This document shows, piece after piece, positions 1 through 8,087 of a stretch of 64,000 bases of DNA. Positions within the stretch are counted from its first letter, which is position 1; each line of letters begins with the position of its first letter. Origin of the DNA: Streptomyces sp. NRRL S-337 (lineage in GTDB: Bacteria > Actinomycetota > Actinomycetes > Streptomycetales > Streptomycetaceae). A program made the position numbers and the translations under genes. Location of the stretch: the NCBI RefSeq assembly GCF_000720175.1, contig NZ_JOIX01000027.1, positions 1-64,000 on the forward strand, in the 5' to 3' direction. The notes under the pieces were generated by a model. The model did not search any database. It was not told the DNA's origin and saw only the letters and a program-made list of their open reading frames with translations.

Positions 1-485
1 ACTGGTCACACTTCCGCAGACGCAGCCAAGCCCGAGCCCGCCACTGCCACTACCAACGCCGAGGCCACAACCCCCACATGCGGTTGCAGTACTAGGGGGG
101 AGTCGAACAGATCCCGTAGGGGTTGCGGGCGCCCCTGTGGGCCGACAACGGCGAGGTGGGCGGCGGTATTCCCCCGTGACGGCCGATATGGCCACGGCTC
201 GCGATTCCCGCGTGAACGGCCGATATGGGCCACGGCTCGTGATTCCCGCGTGACGGCCGATATGGGCCACGGCTTGTGCGAGATCCGCAGTTACTTTCGG
301 CCTCAAGTCTGCTGTCCGTTTCGTCTGCATATGCACGTAAACGTTGGCCGGATCTTGGTGTTGGAAAACTCACAGAGCCTCAACTGGGCGGGAGTTTTGG
401 CCGAGAGCGGGAAGCCGATCTTCGGATTCGCTCTTACGATGGCGAAGTTTGTGCACGGCACGGGGGAAGACCAGGAGACCAGCAC
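1..485. other. non-coding region upstream of APC permease
   Basis: No convincing gene is present. Open frames here have no ribosome binding site and no recognisable family. The stretch holds a 3-copy tandem repeat (168-278) and then the AT-richer leader of the permease gene. The permease reading frame stays open back to about 276, but the translation from there to 486 looks like random high-GC sequence and lacks membrane character, so it is treated as leader. Confidence 0.6.
168..278. repeat. tandem repeat, 3 copies of about 37 bp
   Basis: Three adjacent units start at 168, 204 and 242. Each begins ATTCCC(C/G)CGTGA, continues CGGCCGATATGG and ends CCACGGCT(C/T)G(C/T)G. Unit 2 carries one extra A and unit 1 lacks one G. 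They are contiguous with no spacers, which rules out CRISPR. No coding function is seen. Confidence 0.85.
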
Positions 486-2207
486 GTGAGCACGACGAAA
501 AACCCGGGTGCGGAGCAGGGTTCGCACTCGCATTACCGTCGGTCCCTCGGGACCATCGCCCTGACCGCCACTGGTCTCGGGTCCATCATCGGCTCCGGCT
601 GGCTCTTCGGGGCCGAGCGGGCCGCCGCCATCGCGGGACCGGCCGCGATCATCGCCTGGATCATCGGCGCGCTGGTCGCACTCACCATCGCCCTGACCTA
701 CTCCGAGCTCGGCGCGATGTTCCCGAAGGCCGGCGGCATGGTCCGTTACGGCCAGTACTCGCACGGCTCGCTCGCCGGCTACCTCGCCGCGTGGGCGAAC
801 TGGATCGCCATCGTTTCGGTCATCCCCGGCGAGGCCACCGCCTCGGTCCAGTACATGAGCTCGTGGGACTTCGGCTGGGCGCAGGCGCTCTACGACGGCA
901 AGGAGCTGACCGGCACCGGCGTCGGGCTCGCCAGCATCCTGCTGATCTTCTACTTCTTCCTCAACTGGTTCGCGATCTCGCTGTTCGCGAAGACCAACAC
1001 CGCGATCACGGTCTTCAAGGTCGTCGTCCCGGTGCTGACCGCCAGCGCCCTGATGCTGGCGCACTTCGACACCAGCAACATCGTGCACCACGGCGGCTTC
1101 ACCCCCAACGGCTGGAGCTCGGTCTTCACCGCCGTCGCGGTCTCCGGCATCGTCTGGGCCTACAACGGCTTCCAGTCCCCGCTGAACCTCGCCGCCGAGG
1201 CCCGCAACCCCGGCAAGTCGCTGCCCAAGGCCGTGGTCTGGTCGATCATCATCGCGCTGGTCATCTACGTGGCGCTGCAGGTCGCGTTCCTGATGGCGGT
1301 CCCCGGCGACAAGCTGGGCGCCAACGGCGGCTGGGCCGGCCTCGGCTTCAACTCGCCGCTCGCCGACCTGGCCGTGGCCTGGGGCCTGAACTGGCTCGCG
1401 CTGCTGCTCTACGCGGACGCCTTCGTCTCGCCGTCCGGCACCGGCATGATCTACGCCGCCACCACCTCGCGCATGATCCAGGGCGTGCAGGAGAACGGCC
1501 ACCTGCCCGGCGTCTTCGGCAAGGTGGACAAGAAGACCGGTGTGCCGCGCCCGGCGCTGCTGCTCAACCTCGTGATCGCGTTCCTCTTCCTCGCGGTCTT
1601 CCGCGGCTGGGGCTCGCTGGCCGAGATCGTCTCGGTCGCCACGGTCATCTCGTACATCACCGGCCCGGTCGCCGTGATGTCGCTGCGCCGGCTGTCGCCG
1701 GACCTCACGCGCCCGGTCAAGCTGCGCGCCATGCCGGTCATCGCACCGATCGCGATGATCTTCGGCTCGCTGGTCCTCTACTGGGGCCGCTGGCCGCTGA
1801 CCGGCAAGGTCATCCTGATCATGGCCGTCGGCCTGCCCGTCTGGGCCTGGTACGAGATCGGCAAGCCGCTCACCCAGGGCCGCAAGCCGTGGGCCGGGCT
1901 GCTTCCGCACCTGAAGGCCGGCGCCTGGATGGTGGCGTACCTGCTGGTCATGGCGGCCGTGTCGTACCTGGGCGGCAAGGACTTCGGCGGCAAGGGCTAC
2001 CTGCCCGAGGGCTGGGACATCCTCCTGGTCGCCGTGATCGCGCTCGCCTTCTACTACTGGGGCGTGCGCAGCTCCTGGCGCAACCCGTCCCTGGTGACGG
2101 TCGAGGACGAGCTCACCGCCGAGGCCCGGAGCCGCGCGGCGGACGAGACCGGAGAGGCCGATGGGACCGGAGCGGCCGAGGGGACCAAGGCGCCCGTCGG
2201 GGCGTAA
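486..2207 (+). CDS. APC-family amino acid permease
   Basis: This is a predicted amino acid/polyamine/organocation transporter of the cytoplasmic membrane, 573 aa. The first helix carries the glycine-rich signature of APC permeases (GLGSIIGSGWLFG) that lines the substrate site. About twelve hydrophobic segments follow, for example AAIIAWIIGALVALTIAL, and a conserved loop with YNGFQSPLNLAAEARNPGKS. The cytoplasmic tail (last about 35 residues) is rich in Gly, Glu and Thr. The GTG start at 486 is chosen because GGAG at 474-477 lies 8 nt upstream and the protein then begins just before the first helix. The gene is monocistronic and followed by a strong hairpin. Substrate cannot be told from sequence; general amino acid uptake is the family default. 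Confidence 0.88.
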   Translation: MSTTKNPGAEQGSHSHYRRSLGTIALTATGLGSIIGSGWLFGAERAAAIAGPAAIIAWIIGALVALTIALTYSELGAMFPKAGGMVRYGQYSHGSLAGYLAAWANWIAIVSVIPGEATASVQYMSSWDFGWAQALYDGKELTGTGVGLASILLIFYFFLNWFAISLFAKTNTAITVFKVVVPVLTASALMLAHFDTSNIVHHGGFTPNGWSSVFTAVAVSGIVWAYNGFQSPLNLAAEARNPGKSLPKAVVWSIIIALVIYVALQVAFLMAVPGDKLGANGGWAGLGFNSPLADLAVAWGLNWLALLLYADAFVSPSGTGMIYAATTSRMIQGVQENGHLPGVFGKVDKKTGVPRPALLLNLVIAFLFLAVFRGWGSLAEIVSVATVISYITGPVAVMSLRRLSPDLTRPVKLRAMPVIAPIAMIFGSLVLYWGRWPLTGKVILIMAVGLPVWAWYEIGKPLTQGRKPWAGLLPHLKAGAWMVAYLLVMAAVSYLGGKDFGGKGYLPEGWDILLVAVIALAFYYWGVRSSWRNPSLVTVEDELTAEARSRAADETGEADGTGAAEGTKAPVGA

Positions 2208-2221
2208 GGGATCCCTCCCTC

Positions 2222-2246
2222 GGGGCGGCCCGCGCCGGGCCGCCCC
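2222..2246 (+). terminator. GC-rich hairpin terminator of the permease gene
   Basis: Perfect 11-bp stem GGGGCGGCCCG / CGGGCCGCCCC with a 3-nt loop (CGC), 15 nt after the permease stop. It has no U-tract, as is common for Streptomyces terminators. Confidence 0.8.
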
Positions 2247-2489
2247 TCCCTCCCGCCCGAACCCTTCGGGCCTCACCACGCCCGCCCGAGCCCTTCGGGC
2301 CCCACCGGCCACTCGCAGGCCGCCTCGGTACGCCGGGGCCCGCGGGTGGCCGGTTCGGTATCTCTTTGTGTAATTTCATATCCGGTGAGTAAAGGTCGGG
2401 CGTACGCTCGGGCATATGCGGATTGCGATTTCGGCATCAGCACATGAGGGGCGCGTCACGGCGCGCTGTCCGGCGGACGGAGGGGCGCA

Positions 2490-2669
2490 ATGACCGACAA
2501 CGGAGCCGTGCTGCCCTGGCTCGTCATCCGCCAGGACGAAGGCGGCAACCGGTATCGCGTGGGCCGTTATGCCACCCGAGCGGAGGCGGAGCGGGTGGCC
2601 GACCGGCTCGATACCCGGGGCAGCCGACGGCTCTACGTGGTCGAGAAGGCCGATCGCGCGACGACCTGA
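2490..2669 (+). CDS. small SPOR-like protein
   Basis: This 59-aa protein begins MTDNGAVLPWLVIRQDEGGN and contains RVGRYATRAEAERVADRLD. That pattern (a beta strand, a Gly-Arg-Tyr turn, then a helix with ALA/AEA) is the core of SPOR-like repeats that bind septal peptidoglycan in other proteins. It has no signal peptide or membrane segment, so it is probably cytoplasmic and the SPOR resemblance may be structural only. ATG at 2490 is preceded by GGAGGGG at 2479-2485. It lies 50 bp upstream of the Nudix gene, same strand, and the pair is probably co-transcribed. Similar short proteins are common in streptomycetes; no function is established that I know of. Confidence 0.75.
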   Translation: MTDNGAVLPWLVIRQDEGGNRYRVGRYATRAEAERVADRLDTRGSRRLYVVEKADRATT

Positions 2670-2719
2670 GGGACGCCGCGCAGAAGCGGGACGAGGACGG
2701 GGGACGTAGGCTGCCGCGC

Positions 2720-3145
2720 ATGACGACGGTGCGCGTAGTGGTGGGCGGAGCGGTGTGCGAAGGCGGGCGGCTGCTGGCCGCCCGGCGCAGCGCACCGCCC
2801 GCGCTGGCCGGCCGCTGGGAGCTGCCGGGCGGCAAGGTCGAGGACGGCGAGACGCCCGAGCGGGCGCTGGAGCGCGAGCTGCGCGAGGAGCTCGGCGTCG
2901 AGACCGAGATCGGGGACCGCATCCCGGGGGAGTGGGTGCTGCGGCCCGGCTATGTCCTCCAGGTGTGGACGGCGCGGCTGGTGTCCGGGGCGCCGCGGCC
3001 GCTGCAGGACCACGACGAGCTGCGCTGGCTGCGGCCCGGGGAGGAAGAGCAGGTCGACTGGCTGGACCAGGACCGGCCGGCGGTCGCCGAGGCGATGCGA
3101 CGGCTGGCCGCCACGGCCGCCGGGATACCGGGCGTACGCCGCTGA
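2720..3145 (+). CDS. Nudix hydrolase, MutT-like
   Basis: This 141-aa protein has a complete Nudix box, starting at residue 35 (G-K-V-E-D-G-E) and continuing RELREELGV, exactly matching GX5EX7REUXEEXGU. The core RWELPGGKVEDGE and the spacing to the N-terminus (VRVVVGGAVCEGGRLLAARRS) are typical of small MutT / 8-oxo-dGTP diphosphatase proteins and of CTP pyrophosphohydrolases. It would hydrolyse a nucleoside diphosphate linked to another moiety, using Mg2+ held by the Nudix glutamates. The ATG at 2720 is chosen because it fits the family N-terminus; no strong ribosome binding site is visible. The stop codon falls inside the first unit of a downstream repeat array. True substrate is unknown. 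Confidence 0.87.
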   Translation: MTTVRVVVGGAVCEGGRLLAARRSAPPALAGRWELPGGKVEDGETPERALERELREELGVETEIGDRIPGEWVLRPGYVLQVWTARLVSGAPRPLQDHDELRWLRPGEEEQVDWLDQDRPAVAEAMRRLAATAAGIPGVRR

Positions 3146-3285
3146 GCGGCCCGAGTCCGTGCCCGTACGCCGCTGAGCGGTCCGGGGTCGAGTCCGTGCC
3201 CGTACGTCGCTGAGCGGCCCGAGTCCGTGCCCGTGCGTCGCTGAGTGGTCCGGGGCCGTGCTGTTACGCCGTTGAGCGGCCCCCT
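3133..3285. repeat. degenerate direct repeats at the 3' end of the Nudix gene
   Basis: Five imperfect units share CGTACGCCGCTGAGCGG followed by CCCGAGTCCGTGCC. The unit starts are near 3133, 3164, 3199, 3231 and 3262, so lengths vary around 31-35 bp. The first unit supplies the last codons and TGA stop of the Nudix gene. The units are not palindromic and have no spacers, so they are not CRISPR. Confidence 0.75.
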
Positions 3286-3517
3286 GAGGGCGTGCGGTCG
3301 TCCGTGCGCCGGCCGCACGCCCGGCGCATCGTGGCCCCTCCGCCGCGCACGCACGACCGCCCACCAGGCATCCCCGCGTCACCGGAGTCATATGCGCTAT
3401 TTGTGCCACAGTGCACGGTTGCGGGCGGTACTTCGCCGTCGATATCGGGTATGTCCTGATTGAGCCCTTGAATGCGGTGTGATCCGACGGGGATGCCTCG
3501 GCTGGGATGTGATCGGC

Positions 3518-3970
3518 GTGAGCGACAGCGCAGCGGAAGGCGACCCGGCACCCGGCACCGGCCCCGCCCGCAAGCGCGGCAGGGTCACCGGTTCACCGAT
3601 CGCCGAATGGAGCTTCCCGGCCGATCCGGGCGCCGTACGCACCGCCCGCACCGCCGTCCGCCGGGTGCTCAACGACTGGGGCCTGAACGGCGCCGCCGAC
3701 ATGGCCGTACTCCTCGTCAGCGAGCTCGTCACCAACTCCCTGCGCCATGCCACCGGACCGATCGGGGTGCGCATGGTCCTGCTGAGCGCCGGCGAGCTGC
3801 TGGTCGAGGTCTCCGATCCGCTGCCCGACCCGCCGCAGGAGCGCACCGCCGCCCCCGACGACGAGGGGGGACGCGGATTGCAGCTGGTCGCCTGCAGTTC
3901 GCGGCGCTGGGGGACCCGGCGCGGAAAGAGTGGCAAGACAGTGTGGTTCGAGCTGTCGGTGGCTGGTTAG
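3518..3970 (+). CDS. stand-alone anti-sigma-type ATP-binding protein (HATPase_c_2)
   Basis: This is a single GHKL ATPase domain of the RsbW/SpoIIAB-like class, 150 aa. The N box reads LLVSELVTNSLRHA; the G1/G2 region is DEGGRGLQLVACSS followed by GKTVWFEL. In Streptomyces such proteins act as serine kinases or binders of anti-anti-sigma factors. The start is uncertain. GTG 3518 is chosen for a GGGA 11 nt upstream, but GTG 3479 would add 13 residues. It lies directly upstream of a large phosphatase whose C-terminal domain is very similar, suggesting a functional pair or a domain duplication. No catalytic residue of the N box appears lost. Confidence 0.85.
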   Translation: MSDSAAEGDPAPGTGPARKRGRVTGSPIAEWSFPADPGAVRTARTAVRRVLNDWGLNGAADMAVLLVSELVTNSLRHATGPIGVRMVLLSAGELLVEVSDPLPDPPQERTAAPDDEGGRGLQLVACSSRRWGTRRGKSGKTVWFELSVAG

Positions 3971-4001
3971 GAGACAGGTGGGGTCCTGATCGTTGCCATT
4001 T

Positions 4002-4020
4002 CATCGACATATTGTCGATG
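4002..4020. promoter_or_regulatory. palindromic operator candidate upstream of the phosphatase
   Basis: CATCGACA-TAT-TGTCGATG is a perfect 8-bp inverted repeat with a 3-nt centre. It lies 113 bp upstream of the phosphatase start and 32 bp after the preceding stop. Its AT-rich centre and short arms look like a protein-binding site rather than a terminator. The regulator is unknown. Confidence 0.5.
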
Positions 4021-4132
4021 GCCTGCGATCGAGACTGTGCTGTGATCGTGAAGACCGTGTTCCGGATAGCCGAGGTACTGGATACTCAGGTTGGTCCGGT
4101 CCGGGCACGATGAGCTGGAGGGGACGGGGCTC

Positions 4133-6817
4133 GTGAGCGAGATGACATCTGGCGGGGCAGAACCCGCGCAGGCCGACGGTCAGGGCGGTGCGGACGGCCC
4201 CGGTGACCCAGGTGCCCGTTCGCACGCGCGCGAACCGCAGGGCCCGCCCGTCTGGCAGAGCAGCCGCCCCGGATCGATCTACGACTACATCCGGGTGGCC
4301 TCCTTCTCCCTCGGACCCGACGGCCGCATCGACCAGTGGAGCGAGCGCGCCGAGCAGATGCTGGGCATCCCCGCCCGCTACGCCCTCGGCAAGGACCCCG
4401 TAACGGCCTTCGTACCCAGCGAGTTGCGGGAAACCGGCCGCCGCAAGGTCTCCGAGATACTCGACGGCCGGGAGTGGACCGGCCTGGTGCCCTACCGCCG
4501 GAACGAGGACGGACCGGCCGACGGGCTCGCCGAGATCTACGTCATGCCCTCCCGCACCGAAGAGGGTGAACGCGCCGCGGTCTGCGTCGTGGTGGACGTC
4601 CGGGCCCTGCGCGGCATCGAGACCGACCTCGCCGCCTCGCAGGCCGTTTTCGGTCAATCTCCCATGGGCTTCACCCTGTTCGGCACGGACCTGAAGCTGC
4701 TGCGCGTCAACGAACGCTTCGCCACGGTCTTCGGCGGCCCGGCGAGCAAGTACCGCGGCTGCACCCCGCACGACTTCCTGCCCCGCCCCGAGGCCGAGCG
4801 GATGACCGTTGCACTGCGCCGCGTCCTGGACACCGGCGAACCGGTCACCGAGATGCAGCTGGTCGGCGCGGTGCCCGGCGAGGACGAGCGCCGCCGCTGG
4901 TCGATCTCGCTCTACCGGCTGCACGGCGCCAGCGGCCGCCCCATCGGCGTCGCCGCGCTCGCCGCCGACGTCACCGGCCGGCGCCGGGCCGAGCGCGAGG
5001 CCGCCAACGCCCGCCGCAACCTCGCCCTGCTGAACGAGGCCGGTGCCCGGATAGGCAACTCCCTCGACCTGGAGACCACCGCCCGCACCCTCCTCGACGT
5101 CGCCGTCCCGCAGTTCTGCGACCTGGCCTCCGTGGACCTCTACCAGGGCCTGCTGTCCGGCGACGAGGCCCCGCCCGGCACCAGCGACGGCAGCGCCGAG
5201 CTCCGCCGGGTCGCCTTCGCCAGCGCCGTCTCCGACGCCCCGCTCGCCGGGGCCCCCTGCTGCGAGCCGCCGGACGCACCCGGCCCGGTCGCGGTCGGCG
5301 CCGTCCACCGCTACCCGTTCAACTCCCCCTGCGCCGGCGCCCTGCGGACCGCCCAGGCGCAGATCATCCCCGGCCGGGAGAGCGACGACGGGCCGGAGCT
5401 GGGCGCCGTGGTGCACTCCACCCTCGCCGTCCCGATGGTCGCCCGGGACACCGTCGTGGGCCTGGTGCAGTTCTCCCGTACGAAGGGCAGCGAACCGTTC
5501 GGCGAACGCGACACCGCACTCGCCGTCGAACTCGCCGCGCGCGCCGCGGTCTGCATCGACAACGCCCGCCTCTACCGCCGCGAACACGAACGCGCCCTGA
5601 TATTGCAGCGCAGTCTGCTCCCCCCGGGCGACCCGGAGGCGGCCGGCCTCGACATCGCCTGCCGCTACCTGCCCGGCACCACCGCCACCGAGGTCGGCGG
5701 CGACTGGTTCGACGTCATCGAACTCCCCGGGCACCGCACCGCGTTGGTCGTCGGCGACGTCATGGGCCGCGGACTGCGCGCCGCCGTGGCCATGGGCGAA
5801 CTGCGCACCGCCGTACGCACCCTGGCGCTGCTGGACCTGGAACCGGCCGAGGTGCTCTCCGCACTCGACGAGATCGCCCGCGGGCTCGGCGGCAACGGCG
5901 ACGGCCGGACCGAGGCCCGGGGCCCGCGCGGCCGTTCGGGCACCGCCGCCTCCGCCCCGGAGCCGAGGCGCTCCGCCCGCACCGCCGACCTCTCCGAGGT
6001 CTACCTCGCCACCTGCGTCTACGCCGTCTACGACCCGGTCACCCGGCGCGCCACGTTCGCCAACGCCGGGCACCTGCCGCCCGTGCTCGTCGAGGAGGGC
6101 GAGGACGCGCTGCTGCTCGACGTACCGCCGGGGATGCCGCTGGGGGTGGGCGGCGAACCGTTCGAGGAGATCGAGGTCGAGCTGCCGGACGGGGCGCTGC
6201 TCGCGCTGTACACCGACGGACTGGTCGAGTCCCGCGAACACCCCCTGGACGAGGGGCTGCAGGCGTTCCGCCGGGCGCTGTCGGGCGCCGACCGCCCGCT
6301 GGAGGACGCCTGCGACCACGTGCTCAGCGCCCTGGACACCTCGCACGGCGAGGACGACATCGCGCTGCTGATGGCGCGGGTGCACGGGCTGCCCAAGGAC
6401 GCGGTGGGCGACTGGAGCCTCGCGCCGGAGGCCCGCTCGGTGGCCCGGGCCCGCGAACTGGCCCGCGACCAGCTGACGGACTGGGGCCTCGCGGGCCTGG
6501 TCGACACCACGGAACTGCTGGTCAGCGAGCTGGTCACCAATGCGCTCCGGCACGGCCACGGCGAGATCCGGCTGCGGCTGCTGCTGGACCGCACGCTGGT
6601 CTGTGAGGTCTGGGACGCCGACCTCGCCCAGCCGCGCCGCCGCCGTGCCCGTGACACCGACGAGGGCGGCCGCGGGCTGCAGCTCGTCGGTCTGCTGAGC
6701 GAGGGCTGGGGCAGCCGCCGTACGCCACGCGGCAAGACGGTCTGGTTCGAACTCGCCCTGCCCGACGGCGAGTCCACCGCACCCGACCCGACGGAGGCCT
6801 TGCTGAGCCTCTTCTGA
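4133..6817 (+). CDS. multidomain PP2C (SpoIIE-type) phosphatase with PAS, GAF and ATPase domains
   Basis: This is an 894-aa cytoplasmic signalling protein with no membrane helix. In order: PAS about 40-150 (RVASFSLGPDGRIDQWSERAEQ), PAS about 165-285 (SPMGFTLFGTDLKLLRVNERF), GAF about 305-480, a PP2C/SpoIIE phosphatase domain about 490-745 with metal-binding aspartates in EVGGDWFDV (near 523), GDVMGRGL, YTDGLVES (near 694) and DDIALLMARV, and a C-terminal GHKL ATPase about 760-885 (N box LLVSELVTNALRHG). It would dephosphorylate anti-anti-sigma factors in response to a sensed ligand, while its own kinase-like domain may counteract this. GTG 4133 has GGAGGGG 9 nt upstream; ATG 4142 is an alternative. 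The gene upstream encodes a matching single ATPase domain. Ligand and partner sigma factor are unknown. Confidence 0.92.
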   Translation: MSEMTSGGAEPAQADGQGGADGPGDPGARSHAREPQGPPVWQSSRPGSIYDYIRVASFSLGPDGRIDQWSERAEQMLGIPARYALGKDPVTAFVPSELRETGRRKVSEILDGREWTGLVPYRRNEDGPADGLAEIYVMPSRTEEGERAAVCVVVDVRALRGIETDLAASQAVFGQSPMGFTLFGTDLKLLRVNERFATVFGGPASKYRGCTPHDFLPRPEAERMTVALRRVLDTGEPVTEMQLVGAVPGEDERRRWSISLYRLHGASGRPIGVAALAADVTGRRRAEREAANARRNLALLNEAGARIGNSLDLETTARTLLDVAVPQFCDLASVDLYQGLLSGDEAPPGTSDGSAELRRVAFASAVSDAPLAGAPCCEPPDAPGPVAVGAVHRYPFNSPCAGALRTAQAQIIPGRESDDGPELGAVVHSTLAVPMVARDTVVGLVQFSRTKGSEPFGERDTALAVELAARAAVCIDNARLYRREHERALILQRSLLPPGDPEAAGLDIACRYLPGTTATEVGGDWFDVIELPGHRTALVVGDVMGRGLRAAVAMGELRTAVRTLALLDLEPAEVLSALDEIARGLGGNGDGRTEARGPRGRSGTAASAPEPRRSARTADLSEVYLATCVYAVYDPVTRRATFANAGHLPPVLVEEGEDALLLDVPPGMPLGVGGEPFEEIEVELPDGALLALYTDGLVESREHPLDEGLQAFRRALSGADRPLEDACDHVLSALDTSHGEDDIALLMARVHGLPKDAVGDWSLAPEARSVARARELARDQLTDWGLAGLVDTTELLVSELVTNALRHGHGEIRLRLLLDRTLVCEVWDADLAQPRRRRARDTDEGGRGLQLVGLLSEGWGSRRTPRGKTVWFELALPDGESTAPDPTEALLSLF

Positions 6818-6849
6818 GGCGGGTGTACACGGCCCCTCACGCCGTCCCC

Positions 6850-7948
6850 TCACACCGCCCCGTCAGGCCGCCCCCGTCGTACGCGTGCCGCCGCGCGTTC
6901 CGCCTCGTGGACGACGTGGGACGGGTCGACGTGGACCAGCCGGCCCCGGTGTTTGCGGAGGTGGCCGTCGACGAAGACCTCGCTGACGTTCGGCGGCTGG
7001 CCGTTGAGCACGATCTGGCTGGTCCAGTCGAAGCGCGGGGCGAAGTTGAGCGTGCCGGGGTCCAGGACGACGACGTCGGCGCGCTTGCCCGGTGTCAGCG
7101 ACCCGACCCGGTCCGCCATGCCGAGGCACTCTGCGCCGCCCAGCGTCGCCATCCGCAGCACCGCCGGGATCGTCGGGTGGACCGACGCGTCCTCGTGCCG
7201 GGCCCGCTGGAGGCCGACCGCCGCCTTCATCACGTTGAACATGTCCGAGGTGTCGTTGGTGCCGCCGTCGTGCCCCAGCCCGGCCCGTACGCCGTGCCGG
7301 TGCAGGGCCGGCAGCGGCATGATGCCGGACGCCAGCCGCATGTTGCTGAGCGGGCAGTGGGCGACCCGGACGTCGTGTGCGCCGGTCAGCGCGATCTCCT
7401 CGTCGGTGAGGTGGATCGCGTGGTTCATCAGCAGGTCCGGGCCGAACGCACCGGCCTCGCGCAGCGAGCGGATCGGGTCGTGCTTGCGGTCGTCGCGGTG
7501 TTCCAGGACGTGCGAGTTGAGCATCACCCCGAGGTCCCGGGCGAGCTCGTGGAACTGCCGCAGCTCCTTGCGGGCGGACATCCCGGCGTGCACCGACACC
7601 TGCGCGGAGGCCAGCGGCAGCGGGTCCAGGGACGAGTTTCCCGCCGGCGTCCATGATCCGGGCGCCGCCGGGCGCGTCGAGCCTCCGGCCAACCGCGGCG
7701 ATCGCGCCGTCCTGGAGCAGGACGTCGACGCCGTCCTCCAGTGTGCCCAGCGGGCCGTCGCCGAGTTCCGGGTCCATGGTCAGTACGAGGTCGGCGCCGC
7801 GCAGCAGGGTCGTCCGTCTGCCGCCCGGCGCCTCCGCCGGTCTTCCGGGACGCTCCCGGCCGCGCGCCGGTACCCCCGCCGCGGCCGCCAGCGGCACGCC
7901 GCCGATACCGGCGAGGACCCGCCGCCGGCTCGGTTTCGGAAGATTCAT
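6850..7948 (-). pseudogene. amidohydrolase pseudogene (frameshift and internal deletion)
   Basis: The start at 7948 gives MNLPKPSRRRVLAGIGG, a Tat-type signal, then the N-terminal part of an ATZ/TRZ-like amidohydrolase up to IMDAGGKLVPG near 7630-7650. Normal family members continue with a metal-binding HxH strand and about 100 further residues. Here that segment is missing and the reading frame changes. The rest of the enzyme continues in the next frame from ASAQVSVHAGMSARKELRQF through LLMNHAIHLTDEEI, HCPLSNMRLASG and GHDGGTNDTSDMF to PGKRADVVVLDPG, ending at 6850. The total length (1099 nt) is not divisible by three. Loss of the HxH motif means even a frameshift-corrected product would be inactive. 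Deletion at the junction is inferred from family architecture. Confidence 0.87.
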
Positions 7949-8087
7949 TCCGTTTTTATACCGCGTGGACGAGAGCGCGCCGGGAGGCGGGATCAAGCCA
8001 TTTGATGCTCGTCAGTAAGCGGCTACGTAACGGCAGTTGGGTGGACATGTCGGGCCTGCGGGGCGGGCGGGTCCGGCCGTGCGGTGG

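Noticed and set aside
168..278. Considered as a CRISPR array
   Set aside because: Only three contiguous copies with no spacers and no cas genes.
276..485. N-terminal extension of the permease to 276
   Set aside because: Upstream codons do not look like protein, and the best ribosome binding site precedes GTG 486.
303..2312. Long open frame on the minus strand (669 aa)
   Set aside because: It is antisense to the APC permease, has Arg/Gly/Asp-rich composition typical of high-GC shadow frames, and shows no ribosome binding site or domain.
4001..6853. 950-codon open frame on the minus strand
   Set aside because: It lies wholly opposite the phosphatase gene, whose domains are unmistakable; the antisense translation is low complexity.
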